The notes: a model not told the origin generated them from the sequence alone. Shown: positions 35,344 to 44,794, counted from the stretch's first letter. The stretch: DNA of 64,000 bases from Sulfitobacter sp. JL08 (GCF_003352045.1 NZ_CP025815.1:992001-1056000), one strand, 5' to 3'. A program made the numbers and translations.

Positions 35344-35979
35344 ATGTCTTCCATGGAACGCGTTCTGATCTTGTGTGCAATGTTGTTGGGGCCTGCTTGT
35401 GCGGCCGCGCATCCGCATGTTTTTGTCGATACCGAATTGCGGGTTCAGGTGGATGACAACGGCATGCTGACCGGTGTTGAACTGGTATGGGAATATGACG
35501 ATCTGTATTCCCTGCTTTTGTTTGAAGATATGGGGCTGGACCCGGATGATGACGGGCGTTTGAACCCCGAGGAAGAGGCTCGCCTTGCCGGTTTCGACAT
35601 GAACTGGATCGAAGGATATGAAGGTGATTTGTACCTTCGCACCGATCAGGAGAACATCGTGTTGGGGCCGCCGCAACCGCGCGAAACCACAGTTGTGAAT
35701 GCGCGGATACGTACCGTGCATTACAGATCGGTCGATCCTGTGCCGGCGGATGCGGTGACAATACGCGCCTATGATCCCACGTTCTACACCGCCTATGATC
35801 TGAAATCCGTGACAGTAAGCGGTGGATGCAGCACGCAAATCCAAGAGGCCGATCTGGATGCTGCCTTTGCGCTGACCGAAAAACTGGTTGGTGAAATGGC
35901 GGCAGACGCCGATGAAGATGCCTATCCCGAAGTTGGCGAAGCCTTTGCCAGCACGGTGGTCGTGTCATGCGCAAATTGA
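35344..35979 (+). CDS. Periplasmic DUF1007 protein
   Basis: 211 residues with a signal peptide ([16 protein letters not shown]) and then [14 protein letters not shown], the conserved His-rich N-terminus of the DUF1007 family, plus an acidic centre ([21 protein letters not shown]-hand-like Asp pattern, about 63-80). Family members are found next to NicO/RcnA metal exporters and are thought to bind the metal in the periplasm. It overlaps the downstream NicO gene by 13 bases. A second in-frame ATG at 35353 is possible; neither has a clear Shine-Dalgarno. Confidence 0.85.
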   Translation: MSSMERVLILCAMLLGPACAAAHPHVFVDTELRVQVDDNGMLTGVELVWEYDDLYSLLLFEDMGLDPDDDGRLNPEEEARLAGFDMNWIEGYEGDLYLRTDQENIVLGPPQPRETTVVNARIRTVHYRSVDPVPADAVTIRAYDPTFYTAYDLKSVTVSGGCSTQIQEADLDAAFALTEKLVGEMAADADEDAYPEVGEAFASTVVVSCAN

Positions 35980-36857
35980 TCTGGGTGGGTTTGGCCGCAA
36001 TTGCCGCGCTGGCGATATGGCTTTGGCCGATGGGTGGCATGGCCGATGTCACGCGCTGGGCGGCGGTCGGACAACGGGATGCGCAAAACGCGCTGGCGGG
36101 GGCGTTGCGCGCCGTGCGCGCCGGTGATGCGGGGGCGTGGTCTGTTTTGCTGGGCCTGTGTTTTGCCTATGGCTTTTTTCACGCGGCGGGGCCTGGCCAC
36201 GGCAAGCTGGTGATCGGCGGATATGGCGTTGCACGCCGGGTTTCCGCTCTTCGACTGGGGGCGCTGGCCATCATGTCGTCGCTGGCGCAGGCGGCAACGG
36301 CTGTTATCCTTGTCTATTCCGGCGTCTGGGTTCTGGGCATGGGCCGCGAGGCGCTGACAGGGGCCGCAGAATCCCTGTTTGCGCCGCTCAGCTATGGTGC
36401 GATTGCGCTGGTTGGCCTGTGGCTGTTGCTGCGCGGAATAAAACGGTTCCGCGCGGTGCGCCCGACCAGCCACGTTACGCATGCGCACGACAACTGCCAC
36501 ACATGCGGGCACAAACATGCACCCACACCCGAAGATGTGACCCAGATCACCACATGGCGTGATGCGGCCATTCTGATCGGGGCGATCGCGATCCGCCCCT
36601 GCACCGGTGCGCTGTTCGTGCTGATCCTGACATGGCAGATGGGCATTGCCGCCGCCGGTATTGCGGGTGCGTTTGCCATGGGGCTGGGAACGGCCAGCGT
36701 CACGCTGGCCGTGGCCTTTGCCGCGACTTTCCTGCGTGAAGGCACGCTGGCACAGATGCAGGGCACAACGGCCCTGCGCGCGATGGCGGTGCTTGAGATG
36801 CTGGCGGGTGCTGTTGTTGCAACCCTTGCCTTTCAAATCCTGCTGCGTCTGATCTGA
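35967..36857 (+). CDS. NicO/RcnA-family nickel-cobalt exporter
   Basis: 296 residues, about six transmembrane helices. The helix [20 protein letters not shown] has the [13 protein letters not shown] metal-transport signature. A cytoplasmic His/Cys-rich loop ([18 protein letters not shown], about 171-188) is the probable metal-binding region, and [13 protein letters not shown] carries a second signature. The family exports Ni2+ and Co2+ or similar metals. DUF1007 upstream likely delivers or buffers the metal in the periplasm. Confidence 0.9.
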   Translation: MRKLIWVGLAAIAALAIWLWPMGGMADVTRWAAVGQRDAQNALAGALRAVRAGDAGAWSVLLGLCFAYGFFHAAGPGHGKLVIGGYGVARRVSALRLGALAIMSSLAQAATAVILVYSGVWVLGMGREALTGAAESLFAPLSYGAIALVGLWLLLRGIKRFRAVRPTSHVTHAHDNCHTCGHKHAPTPEDVTQITTWRDAAILIGAIAIRPCTGALFVLILTWQMGIAAAGIAGAFAMGLGTASVTLAVAFAATFLREGTLAQMQGTTALRAMAVLEMLAGAVVATLAFQILLRLI

Positions 36858-36905
36858 TCCGGTTGCGGCCTTGCCGGGGCAGGCCAATCGGCCTAAGCGT
36901 TGGCC

Positions 36906-38282
36906 ATGACGTCTCTATCCCATCATTCCACACCCAGGATGAGCTATGCCCTGCACACGCGCGCATTAAGCGTGCTTGGCCTGCCTTTGATCGGCGGCCA
37001 TCTTGCGCAGTTCGCCATCGGGCTGACCGATACCGTGATGCTGGGCTGGTATGGGGCCACGGCCCTAGCGGCGGTGACCTTGGCGGGCAGCGTCTTTTTC
37101 ACCCTGTTCATTATGGGGGGTGGATTTGCATGGGCCGTCATGCCGATGGTGGCCAGCTTTCACGCGGAGGGCGATGAAATCAGCCTGCGCCGTGCGACCC
37201 GCATGGGCATGTGGCTGTCGATGATCTTTGCCGCTTGCGCCCTGCCGGTTTTCTGGTGGTCTTCACCGATCTTGCAGGCGCTGGGGCAAGACCCGGAACT
37301 GGCGATGGCTGCGCAGGGGTATTTGCGTATCGCAGGCTGGGGGATCGTGCCGGCCCTGCTGGTGATGGTGATAAAATCCTATCTGGCCGCGCTGGAGCGG
37401 ACACAGATCGTGCTGTGGATTTCGCTGCTGTCGGCCATTGCAAACGGTCTGGCCAATTATGCGCTGATCTTTGGCAACTGGGGCGCCCCTGAACTGGGTC
37501 TTCAGGGGGCTGCAATTGCGTCGGTGATCACGCAGATCATCGGGCTGGTCGGCGTTGTCTGGTATGCCGTGCGTGCCTTGCCCGATCATCACCTGTTCCA
37601 GCGCCTGTGGCGGCTTGATCCGGAAATGTTTTCCCGCGTCTTCAACCTCGGATGGCCGATCAGCCTGACCAGCCTTGCCGAAACCGGGCTGTTTGTGGCC
37701 AGCGCGCTGATGATGGGGTGGCTGGGTACAATACCGCTGGCGGCGCACGGCATCGCCATCACATTGGCCAGTGGCACCTTTATGGTGCATCTGGGGATCA
37801 GCAACGCGGCCACGATCCGTGCGGGCAATGCCTATGGCCGCCGCGATGTGGATCATATGGCCCGCGGCGGGCGCACTGCTATTGTCCTGTCCCTTGGCAT
37901 GTCGGCGCTGACGGTTCTGGTGTTTCTGGCCATTCCGGAATTCCTGATCGACGGTTTTCTGGACGCGGGCGAACCGGCGCGGGATCAGATACTGGCCATC
38001 GGGGTCGGATTGTTGGCAATGGCGGCCCTGTTCCAATTGGTCGATGGCGCACAGGTGATCGCGCTGGGCCTGTTGCGCGGTGTGCAGGACACAAGGGTGC
38101 CGATGTTCATTGCGGCCTTCAGCTATTGGGGCATCGGAATGCCAAGCAGTTATGTTCTGGGCTTTGTCGCAGGGATGGGGGCAATCGGCGTCTGGCTGGG
38201 TCTTGTGATCGGGCTTGCCGTGGCGGCGGTGCTGCTGATGGTCCGGTTCTGGGGGCCCACAATGCACCGTTTGCGCGGTTGA
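36906..38282 (+). CDS. MATE-family multidrug efflux transporter
   Basis: 458 residues from ATG 36906 (TTG 36900 and ATG 36939 are also in frame; the core begins around LPLIGGHLAQFAIGLTDTVM). Twelve hydrophobic segments arranged as two internally related halves are characteristic of MATE. The family uses H+ or Na+ gradients to export cationic drugs. The first helix with GLPLIGGHLAQF and the middle ANYALIFGNWG element fit the NorM-like subgroup. Monocistronic in appearance; the next gene is convergent 2 bases away. Confidence 0.93.
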   Translation: MTSLSHHSTPRMSYALHTRALSVLGLPLIGGHLAQFAIGLTDTVMLGWYGATALAAVTLAGSVFFTLFIMGGGFAWAVMPMVASFHAEGDEISLRRATRMGMWLSMIFAACALPVFWWSSPILQALGQDPELAMAAQGYLRIAGWGIVPALLVMVIKSYLAALERTQIVLWISLLSAIANGLANYALIFGNWGAPELGLQGAAIASVITQIIGLVGVVWYAVRALPDHHLFQRLWRLDPEMFSRVFNLGWPISLTSLAETGLFVASALMMGWLGTIPLAAHGIAITLASGTFMVHLGISNAATIRAGNAYGRRDVDHMARGGRTAIVLSLGMSALTVLVFLAIPEFLIDGFLDAGEPARDQILAIGVGLLAMAALFQLVDGAQVIALGLLRGVQDTRVPMFIAAFSYWGIGMPSSYVLGFVAGMGAIGVWLGLVIGLAVAAVLLMVRFWGPTMHRLRG

Positions 38283-38284
38283 AT

Positions 38285-38995
38285 TCACGAATTGTGGATG
38301 ATGATTTCCATCACGTCATCATAGGTCAACACGCGCGCGACCCGTTCGGCAATGCCCGATTTCAGATCATCCTGCCCGGCCGATTTCGGGCATGAAACCG
38401 GCGGCACCTTGATATCTTGATCATCGTGCACGCCGGACAACTGGCCCAGTGTTTCGGCCAGATGCGCGTCCTGCCATGACCCGGACACCAGATCCTCAAA
38501 CCGAAGATGATGTTTGGTGGCCGAAGGTTCCGACGCAAAAAATGTCATCAGCCCAAGATAGCTGTCGATTTCGGTCTCGATCAGCCGGCGCTGTTTCAGG
38601 GGCGATAAAGCGGCAAAACGTCGGTGTTCTTGCAGCAGCTTGGATGCAATCGCAGCACTTGGTCGGCGCGTCAGAAAAAGAAATCCCAGCGGCGCATCCA
38701 CATGCGCGCGGTGGAACATGATCTGGCTTGGACGATGCGATGTGTATCCAATGGGATCCTGATCGGTGATTTCGATCGGGTTCCGGCCCGCTTGCACCGC
38801 GCGGGCATGTATCGGCAAATCTTTTTTGCCGCTTTGGGGGCAGCCAATGGTCGGACGACCGGAAAATGTCTCAAGCAGGGTGCGGACAAGATTGCTGCCG
38901 CTGCGCGGATAAGAGGCGATGTGCCACGCCGGTTTCCTGAAGTCTGGCTGCACTCTTGCTGTCCTTGTCGCCGCCCCCGGCCAGATACAAAACAA
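38285..38995 (-). CDS. Sulfotransferase-domain protein
   Basis: 236 residues. The P-loop segment WHIASYPRSGSNLVRTLLE (about 24-42) is a PAPS-binding loop of the sulfotransferase superfamily. The later FLTRRPSAAIASKLL segment fits the 3'-phosphate region (R-x7-S). The N-terminal 20 residues carry no clear features and the start may be shorter. No acceptor can be assigned; surface glycans or small molecules are typical. Two other sulfotransferase-type genes occur in this window. Confidence 0.75.
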   Translation of the reverse strand: MFCIWPGAATRTARVQPDFRKPAWHIASYPRSGSNLVRTLLETFSGRPTIGCPQSGKKDLPIHARAVQAGRNPIEITDQDPIGYTSHRPSQIMFHRAHVDAPLGFLFLTRRPSAAIASKLLQEHRRFAALSPLKQRRLIETEIDSYLGLMTFFASEPSATKHHLRFEDLVSGSWQDAHLAETLGQLSGVHDDQDIKVPPVSCPKSAGQDDLKSGIAERVARVLTYDDVMEIIIHNS

Positions 38996-39098
38996 AGCAA
39001 AAATGGCCCGGACGCAATGCCTGGATCGCGCGTGGCCGAAGGAAAGGCCGTTTTAAAGCGGGTTTCGGCCGCTCCTGCGCCGCAGATACCGACATAGA

Positions 39099-39512
39099 CT
39101 AGTCGTCGGCATCCCCTTTCATCAACCGGTCGGCTTTCTTGCGCACCAGAACAGACCGCAGATCATGCATGGCCAGCAAAAGATCGTCTGTGACCGCCTC
39201 AAGCTGGTCGGGGCTGGCCTTGGACTGGGCCCATTGCGTTGTCAGGTTCATGTAGTCGACGGCGCGGTGGATATCATCAATGTCGCGATGCGCCAGAACC
39301 GCGGCGCGTTTTTCCATCCAGTCCCGGATTATGGCCAGATCTTCATCCGACAGGGTGCGATCCCCGTGCGGCTTTACCTCGCCGTTGCGGATATTGAGCA
39401 CAGCGATCTGATCCATTTCGATGCGGCGCTGGCGGTTCTCGGTGTCGATACGAAACACGACAGCGCCGTTTTCGCGCACCCTGAAATAATAATCGGGCAA
39501 CTCGCTTGCCAT
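39099..39512 (-). CDS. Conserved hypothetical protein (137 aa)
   Basis: 137 residues, start at 39512 (MASELPDYYFRVRENGAVVF). The first 45 residues form beta-strands with VRENGAVVFRIDTENRQRRIEM; the rest is helical (SDEDLAIIRDWMEKRAAVLA ...). No catalytic motif, membrane helix or signal. Found elsewhere, as far as I recall, only in Rhodobacterales, without an assigned function. It lies on the minus strand between two unrelated genes, apparently as a single cistron. Confidence 0.7.
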   Translation of the reverse strand: MASELPDYYFRVRENGAVVFRIDTENRQRRIEMDQIAVLNIRNGEVKPHGDRTLSDEDLAIIRDWMEKRAAVLAHRDIDDIHRAVDYMNLTTQWAQSKASPDQLEAVTDDLLLAMHDLRSVLVRKKADRLMKGDADD

Positions 39513-39605
39513 GATGCGGCCCCTGAACAGGTTGATGGTGGCGAACACCTAGCAGGTGGTCGCCCCTAGTTCCACATCAAGCTGGCCGACGGGTCAAGTT
39601 CGGCG

Positions 39606-40841
<1,236 letters not shown>

Positions 40842-40853
40842 TTAGGCGGCGCG

Positions 40854-40867
40854 TTGATCCCGATCAA
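40854..40867. promoter_or_regulatory. Perfect FNR/FnrL box between aspC and the XRE regulator
   Basis: TTGATCCCGATCAA is a perfect palindromic FNR consensus TTGAT-N4-ATCAA. It is 46 bases from the aspC start (minus strand) and 35 bases from the XRE gene start (plus strand), so it could act on either or both divergent promoters. Confidence 0.7.
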
Positions 40868-40901
40868 GCGCTTAGAGTGATACGACGCAAAGGAGAGCAG
40901 A

Positions 40902-41300
40902 ATGAGTGAAATGAACTCGAACTTTTACGGACCGGAATTTGCCACCTTTGGGGATCGTCTGGCCGCCGCGCGCGAAGCCGCAGGTATGGATCAGGCGCAA
41001 ATGGCGAAACGACTGGGCGTAAAGCAGTCAACCATGCGCACATGGGAAGATGACATGGCCGAACCGCGCGCCAACCGTCTTTCGATGCTGGCGGGCATTC
41101 TGAACGTGTCGATGATGTGGCTGATCAACGGCGAAGGCGAAGGCCTGGACGGACCCGTCGAAACCGACACCATGCCCGAGGACATGCAGGACCTTCTGGT
41201 TGAACTGCGCGCGGTAAAATCCGAGATGACAAAATCCGCCGAACGGCTTGGCCGGTTGGAAAAGAAACTGCGCCGTTCCCTTTTGGAAAGCGCCGCGTGA
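40902..41300 (+). CDS. XRE-family helix-turn-helix regulator
   Basis: 132 residues. The N-terminal FGDRLAAAREAAGMDQAQMAKRLGVKQSTMRTWE is a classic HTH_3 domain (residues 16-50). The C-terminal third is a coiled-coil-like helix (VELRAVKSEMTKSAERLGRLEKKLRRSLL). It shares a GTGA overlap with sdhE downstream, an arrangement characteristic of Rhodobacterales. Preceded by AAAGGAGAGCAG. The target is not known; the FNR-like box upstream links it to oxygen control. Confidence 0.9.
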   Translation: MSEMNSNFYGPEFATFGDRLAAAREAAGMDQAQMAKRLGVKQSTMRTWEDDMAEPRANRLSMLAGILNVSMMWLINGEGEGLDGPVETDTMPEDMQDLLVELRAVKSEMTKSAERLGRLEKKLRRSLLESAA

Positions 41301-41560
41301 TCGAAACGCCCGAACACCGGCTCAAACGCCTGAAAATGCGGTCAATGCGGCGCGGGATCAAGGAAATGGATCTGATCCTGTCCGCATTTGCCGATGCCAA
41401 CCTTGCCCATATGGACGAGGCGGGGCTGTCGCTTTTTGATGCGCTGCTGAACGAAAACGATCAGGACCTCTATCAATGGGTGACCGGGCAGGTAGCAACA
41501 CCGGCCCCTTATGCGGCGTTGATGAACGATATCGCGCAAACTCTTCAAACCAGGGACTGA
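41297..41560 (+). CDS. sdhE: Succinate dehydrogenase assembly factor SdhE (SDHAF2)
   Basis: 87 residues, start GTG 41297 overlapping the XRE stop. RLKMRSMRRGIKEMDLIL contains the RGxxE motif needed to promote covalent FAD attachment to SdhA. The rest is the short helical bundle with WVTGQVATPAPYA. SdhE flavinylates SdhA in the cytoplasm/inner membrane. A 28-base palindrome follows directly at the stop codon, serving as the likely terminator. Confidence 0.95.
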   Translation: MIETPEHRLKRLKMRSMRRGIKEMDLILSAFADANLAHMDEAGLSLFDALLNENDQDLYQWVTGQVATPAPYAALMNDIAQTLQTRD

Positions 41561-41588
41561 TCCGTCAAGCCTGAACAGGCTTAACGGA
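41561..41588 (+). terminator. Probable sdhE terminator palindrome
   Basis: TCCGT plus AAGCCTG (41567-41573), AA loop, CAGGCTT (41576-41582) and ACGGA form a nearly perfect stem (mismatch C/A at the join). It immediately follows the sdhE stop. The tail is GGGTTTTC after a few bases, a weak T-tract, so Rho-independence is probable but not certain. Confidence 0.65.
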
Positions 41589-41643
41589 TTGTTGGGTTTT
41601 CTTCGTCAGGGTGGTGTTGCACTGCCTTGAGTCGGAGATAGGA

Positions 41644-41901
41644 ATGAGTATGCAACAACAGCTTGGCATGACCCAGAACAAGGGTTTCATGGCCGGATAC
41701 CTTGATGCGCTGGCGCTGGTGGAACGGCTTCACCGTCTGCTTCTTGATGTGGTGAAAGATGAATTCGAACGCGTCGGGGTACTGGAAATAAACGCGGTTC
41801 AGGCACTGCTGCTGTTCAATATCGGCGAAAACGAGGTGACGGCGGGCGAGCTGAAAAGCCGTGGTTACTATCAGGGCAGCAATGTCAGCTATAACCTCAA
41901 G
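41644..41901 (+). pseudogene. MarR-family (LdtR-like) regulator, N-terminal fragment
   Basis: Start ATG 41644 behind GTCGGAGATAGGA. The 86 residues include the N-terminal dimer helix (GFMAGYLDALALVERLHRLL) and most of the winged helix (LEINAVQALLLFNIG, then the recognition helix in GYYQGSNVSYNLK). The frame is abruptly interrupted at 41902 by unrelated sequence; a stop follows much later at 42054. The missing C-terminal half is found intact at 44532-44744. The intact gene would encode a 156-residue MarR-type regulator, similar to LdtR of Rhodobacterales and other alphaproteobacteria. Confidence 0.85.
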
Positions 41902-41902
41902 A
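41897..41902 (+). repeat. Left copy of 6-bp target duplication (TCAAGA)
   Basis: TCAAGA at 41897-41902 matches 44527-44532 exactly. In an uninterrupted gene one copy would lie within CTC-AAG-AAA coding for LKK, so this is the duplication expected from transposition. Confidence 0.75.
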
Positions 41903-42349
41903 TGTTTGTGACAAATAGCATTTATGTACACGTTACCAGCCAGATACCCCCAGCCACCCTTGAGTGTTTCGCGGGGTTTCTGAGGGGGCCACGGGGGAGT
42001 TGGCGGAAGGCTCACGTATATATACCCTCAGAGATTTTTGGGGCGAAATCCTAATGAGTAACCCGGGGTGCACTTATGGAAAACTCAAGGCTCAGCTATC
42101 CGTCTTAATTATGGGAGAGACCCGAGTATCTGTAAGAGTCAAAACCTTGCCTTCTAGGTAGATCAGCAGAAAGTTTCGATGTCCAAGCGTTGCGTTCGGC
42201 CCTTTGCTGCCGTTGACCACTGCCGTTCGATGCTGCATCTGCAGCCCACATTGCCGACATTCGCTGCGATCGCAAAATCAGCTCAGGGGCGAATTCACGC
42301 AATGCGGACCAAGCTGCCGCAGACGCGACCGGACAGACTGCTTTGCGGA
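41903..42349. other. Gene-free left arm of the inserted element
   Basis: About 447 bases following the left terminal repeat. Short overlapping frames on both strands lack start signals and domain resemblance. A 42165-42349 stretch looks like degenerate sequence similar to the non-coding repeats between roseobacter genes. No tRNA, CRISPR or clear hairpin was seen. It may hold regulatory or structural sequence needed for mobilisation. Confidence 0.5.
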
Positions 42350-42970
42350 CTATCTCTGCAGTTCAATATTGTGCTTCTGAAAGTCTGTCGTGGCGTTTGT
42401 ATGCGGATAGCTTTGATCCGGCACAGATACTCCGAGGAACTCACAGAGCGGCTCCCATCCTGAGCCCAGTTCATATACGAGAAGACGGTCCGCCGGGATC
42501 ACTGACTTCACCTCGGCAACATGCGCCTCGAAGTCTTTTATTGCCCGTTCCTCGGTGTCGAAGCGGTCGGCGAGAAAGACATCCACGAACTCCTGGATTT
42601 GGCGCATATGTGGCGCCTCCGGCGGCATTTCGGTTTCGCGAAAAACTTTGATCGTTTTCGAGTAGGACGCATACCAGCCCTCCGGATCACGCACCGACAG
42701 GATTACCTTCGCGTTCGGGTAGTATTCAGCCGACTCGCGCCAAAGATGGGCGCCAGGCCAGTCGACCTGCGACCGATAGCCGTCGAACAACAGGTCGAGA
42801 TCCAACGGCGACCCACCACAAAAATAATCATGCCATGGACCCGCTTTCTCCGGATTGTCCCGGATCTCATGCATGTGGTGGCAAGGTCCGAAGCCGAGAA
42901 CCGCCAATGCTTCACGGAGGGAGTCCGTGCCAGTACGCCCGAAGCCGGCGCCAATAATTTCGAGGGCCAT
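42350..42970 (-). CDS. Sulfotransferase family protein within the insert
   Basis: 206 residues starting MALEIIGAGFGRTGTDSLRE with a P-loop of the Sulfotransfer_4 type (GAGFGRTGTDSLREALAVLG), followed by GPCHHMHE and the VILSVRDPEGWYASYSK segment that contains the R-x6/7-S pattern for 3'-phosphate binding. Complete, without frameshift. It lies in reverse orientation inside the inserted element and is the only clear enzyme there. Acceptor unknown; such proteins often sit in mobile or surface-modification regions. Confidence 0.85.
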   Translation of the reverse strand: MALEIIGAGFGRTGTDSLREALAVLGFGPCHHMHEIRDNPEKAGPWHDYFCGGSPLDLDLLFDGYRSQVDWPGAHLWRESAEYYPNAKVILSVRDPEGWYASYSKTIKVFRETEMPPEAPHMRQIQEFVDVFLADRFDTEERAIKDFEAHVAEVKSVIPADRLLVYELGSGWEPLCEFLGVSVPDQSYPHTNATTDFQKHNIELQR

Positions 42971-43507
42971 CAGATGAAATCCTTGCTGCGATGTGGAAGC
43001 TTTACCCGAACTACAGTGCGGCCCGAAGCAGTCTCTGGCAATACCCTACATGATGTAAGTCGCCCGGTGCCCACCGGTACTGGATATTCACGGCGTCAAG
43101 GAAAGGACCGCTCTGGGCTCCGCGCAGTCATCCGACTTTTTTGCTCAGATGCCTATTATTCGGGGTAAAGCTGGAGTTGGCGGTAGCGAAACGGCGATTT
43201 CAGGTCCGAATGTCAGCTTCTTCCTGGAGCAGCCATTCGCAAAAATTCGAGCAGCGTCTATTGTGCGGGACAAAGTGTGAATTCGCTGCAAGTGCGAAAT
43301 TCCAACTGTTTTAGAAAGCCCACTGATATCTCGGGCGGATTCCGGACGTTCGTTGCGCCATGCGTGGAGGTCCGCACTGCGGACTTGGCGACCTTGGCAA
43401 AAAGCAGATGAAGCGTAGAAAACCCACAGGTTCTCAGATTTTGTTTGCCCGGATTGGAAAGACTGGTAACCTTCACCATTCAAACAGAAGCCAAGGAGCT
43501 CAAAAAG
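42971..43507. other. Gene-free centre of the inserted element
   Basis: About 537 bases. It contains a short perfect hairpin GTCCGC-ACT-GCGGAC (43370-43384) and segments resembling degenerate non-coding sequence frequent in roseobacter genomes. Short frames are present but have no ribosome binding site or domain. The promoter for the small plus-strand protein and S21 genes presumably lies in the right part; a purine-rich leader (AAGGAGCTCAAAAAG) precedes the first of them. Confidence 0.5.
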
Positions 43508-43792
43508 ATGCCAGTTTTTAGACTTACCGAATTTACATCACGAGATATGAGCAAGATGGTCGAGTTCGCTGAAACTTTACGCGAAGAAGTGGCAGCTGCT
43601 GGCGCGGAATTTATTGATGTTATCTCAGTGGGCGATGGCAAAGGCATTGTTATCGCCAAATATGACACTCAAGCCAAGATGGAGGCTGCAACCGAAATCA
43701 ACAAAGCCGCATTTGGAAAAATGATTGCGGCGGGAATTGTCGACGCAGAAAGCATCAGCGGGCAATCCGGTGAGATTACTTTCTCTTTCTAA
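43508..43792 (+). CDS. Small dimeric alpha/beta-barrel-like protein (94 aa)
   Basis: 94 residues from ATG 43508 (AAGGAGCTCAAAAAG upstream). The chain MPVFRLTEFTSRDMSKMVEF followed by a conserved GDGKGIVIAKYDTQAKMEAA stretch suggests an ABM-like ferredoxin-fold beta-alpha-beta domain; I recall similar uncharacterised proteins in marine alphaproteobacteria. It is the first of two plus-strand genes in the insert, 86 bases before S21. No signal peptide or metal site; function unknown. Confidence 0.7.
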   Translation: MPVFRLTEFTSRDMSKMVEFAETLREEVAAAGAEFIDVISVGDGKGIVIAKYDTQAKMEAATEINKAAFGKMIAAGIVDAESISGQSGEITFSF

Positions 43793-43878
43793 GTTAGTGG
43801 CGGATGAAGCCAAAAAATTAGCTCGGCCAATTGCTGAAAATTACTGCAACTTCAAACTAGAAAGGTGGTGCAAATCTC

Positions 43879-44079
43879 ATGCAAGTTAGCGTTCGTGACA
43901 ACAATGTCGATCAGGCCCTCCGGGTTCTGAAAAAAAAGCTACAGAGGGAAGGCGTTTTCCGTGAAATGAAGCTCAAGCAACATTTCGAGAAGCCGTCCGA
44001 GAAAAACGCACGCCAGAAAGCTGAAGCTATCCGCCGTGCCCGTAAGTTGGCACGCAAAAAATTGGAACGCGAAGGATGA
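43879..44079 (+). CDS. rpsU: Ribosomal protein bS21
   Basis: 66 residues, [20 protein letters not shown], with the whole S21 pattern: acidic N-terminus, then [16 protein letters not shown] and an [15 protein letters not shown] basic tail. It is the complete alphaproteobacterial S21 (about 65-70 aa). S21 binds the 30S platform and affects initiation. The gene has its own ribosome binding site (AAAGGTGG) and downstream terminator. In relatives I know, rpsU usually sits beside coq9; here there is no coq9, and it lies inside a transposon-like insert, so it is probably an extra mobile copy. Confidence 0.93.
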   Translation: MQVSVRDNNVDQALRVLKKKLQREGVFREMKLKQHFEKPSEKNARQKAEAIRRARKLARKKLEREG

Positions 44080-44110
44080 TGCATTTCATTCCTCGATGCT
44101 GAACAAATGT

Positions 44111-44141
44111 ACCCCTGTTGCCCGCTGACAGCAGGGGTTTT
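44111..44141 (+). terminator. Rho-independent terminator of rpsU
   Basis: ACCCCTGTTG (44111-44120), loop CCCGCTGA, and CAGCAGGGGT (44129-44138), followed by TTTTGCG. The stem of ten pairs (one G-U) directly precedes a T-tract and lies 32 bases downstream of the rpsU stop. Confidence 0.85.
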
Positions 44142-44276
44142 GCGTTTCTGTGGGCCATTTTTCAAATCGACGTCCTGAGATATCAAAGTCCGTAAACCGC
44201 CCCTTCGCCGCAACGGTCACTAACGGCGGCTGAAGGCGGCGTGGTTGTGCGGGTTACTTCCCTGATGAGTTCCAAA

Positions 44277-44465
44277 TTAGTGGCCACTCAAGACCAAAGA
44301 AAACACCGGGAGCATAAATACTTGAATTCTCAGAATAATCGCGTGAACCAACCCCAGCGTATCCACGGCGTGCAGATAGACCCGCTCGACAGAACCAACG
44401 TCACCTTCGTGTAGAACGTCATGATGATTACTGTATGCATTCGCCAGACACGTATCCGTGGGCAT
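44277..44465 (-). CDS. Uncertain small ORF at the right end of the insert
   Basis: A 62-residue frame starting MPTDTCLANAYSNHHDVLHE with GGAGGCTTTCAT before it. A hydrophobic C-terminal stretch (LVHAIILRIQVFMLPVFSLV) suggests a membrane segment. A longer frame to 44657 runs across the repeat into the MarR gene and is not credible. Without homology this could be noise or a fragment of a degraded gene carried by the element. Confidence 0.3.
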   Translation of the reverse strand: MPTDTCLANAYSNHHDVLHEGDVGSVERVYLHAVDTLGLVHAIILRIQVFMLPVFSLVLSGH

Positions 44466-44526
44466 ATGAAAGCCTCCAAAGCAATCGTCATCTACCCTCC
44501 CTATATCCTCTCCTAAGTTACAAACG

Positions 44527-44532
44527 TCAAGA
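44527..44532 (+). repeat. Right copy of 6-bp target duplication (TCAAGA)
   Basis: Second copy of TCAAGA, matching 41897-41902. Immediately after it the MarR frame resumes with AAA-CTG-GTG, coding KLV. Confidence 0.75.
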
Positions 44533-44744
44533 AACTGGTGGAAATGGACTATATGCACCACCAGCGATGCGAGATCGATCGCAGGTCGGTGCGCGTCAGG
44601 CTGACCCGCAAGGGGCGTGACATTCGCGATATTGTCGGGGCATTGTTTGCGCGACATGCAGACGGGCTTGAAACCAAAGGCGTGCTGGGCATTGATGGGA
44701 TCGAAGAAATCACGATGTCCCTGAAACGGATGGAACGGTACTGA
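44532..44744 (+). pseudogene. MarR-family (LdtR-like) regulator, C-terminal fragment
   Basis: About 70 residues: KLVEMDYMHHQRCEIDRRSV (wing with the conserved Asp-Arg-Arg), RVRLTRKGRDIRDIVGALF and the C-terminal dimer helix to MERY. It continues the fragment at 41644-41901 in the same frame when the insert is removed. A start inside the fragment (GTG 44538) exists but would give a protein without the main recognition helix, so no function is expected. Confidence 0.85.
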
Positions 44745-44794
44745 ACGGATCAGATCCGCTACATTTACTAAATCTACAGGGCAGGGGGCAGGGC

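Larger units (their letters stand above)
41903..44526. mobile_element. 2.62-kb cargo element inserted in the MarR gene, no transposase
   Basis: The element starts TGTTTGTGAC and ends, on the other strand, CGTTTGTAAC (8 of 10 identical), with 6-bp TCAAGA duplications on both sides. Removing the element and one copy restores a full-length MarR frame. Interior content: about 450 bases without genes, a sulfotransferase-like gene (minus), about 540 bases without genes, a small barrel protein gene and a ribosomal protein S21 gene with its terminator (plus), and a small uncertain ORF (minus). No transposase or integrase is visible. It is clearly AT-richer than its surroundings. Terminal TGT with 6-bp duplication suggests a DDE-type transposon of unknown family mobilised in trans. 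Confidence 0.7.

Noticed and set aside
35922-36887. 321-residue minus-strand frame over the NicO gene
   Set aside because: Antisense to clear transporter sequence and Gln/Arg/His-rich.
41903-44526. Type V-K CAST or Tn7-like transposon
   Set aside because: The TGTTTGTGACAAA end resembles such termini, but no TnsB/TnsC/Cas gene or repeated end sites exist, and the duplication is 6 rather than 5 bases.
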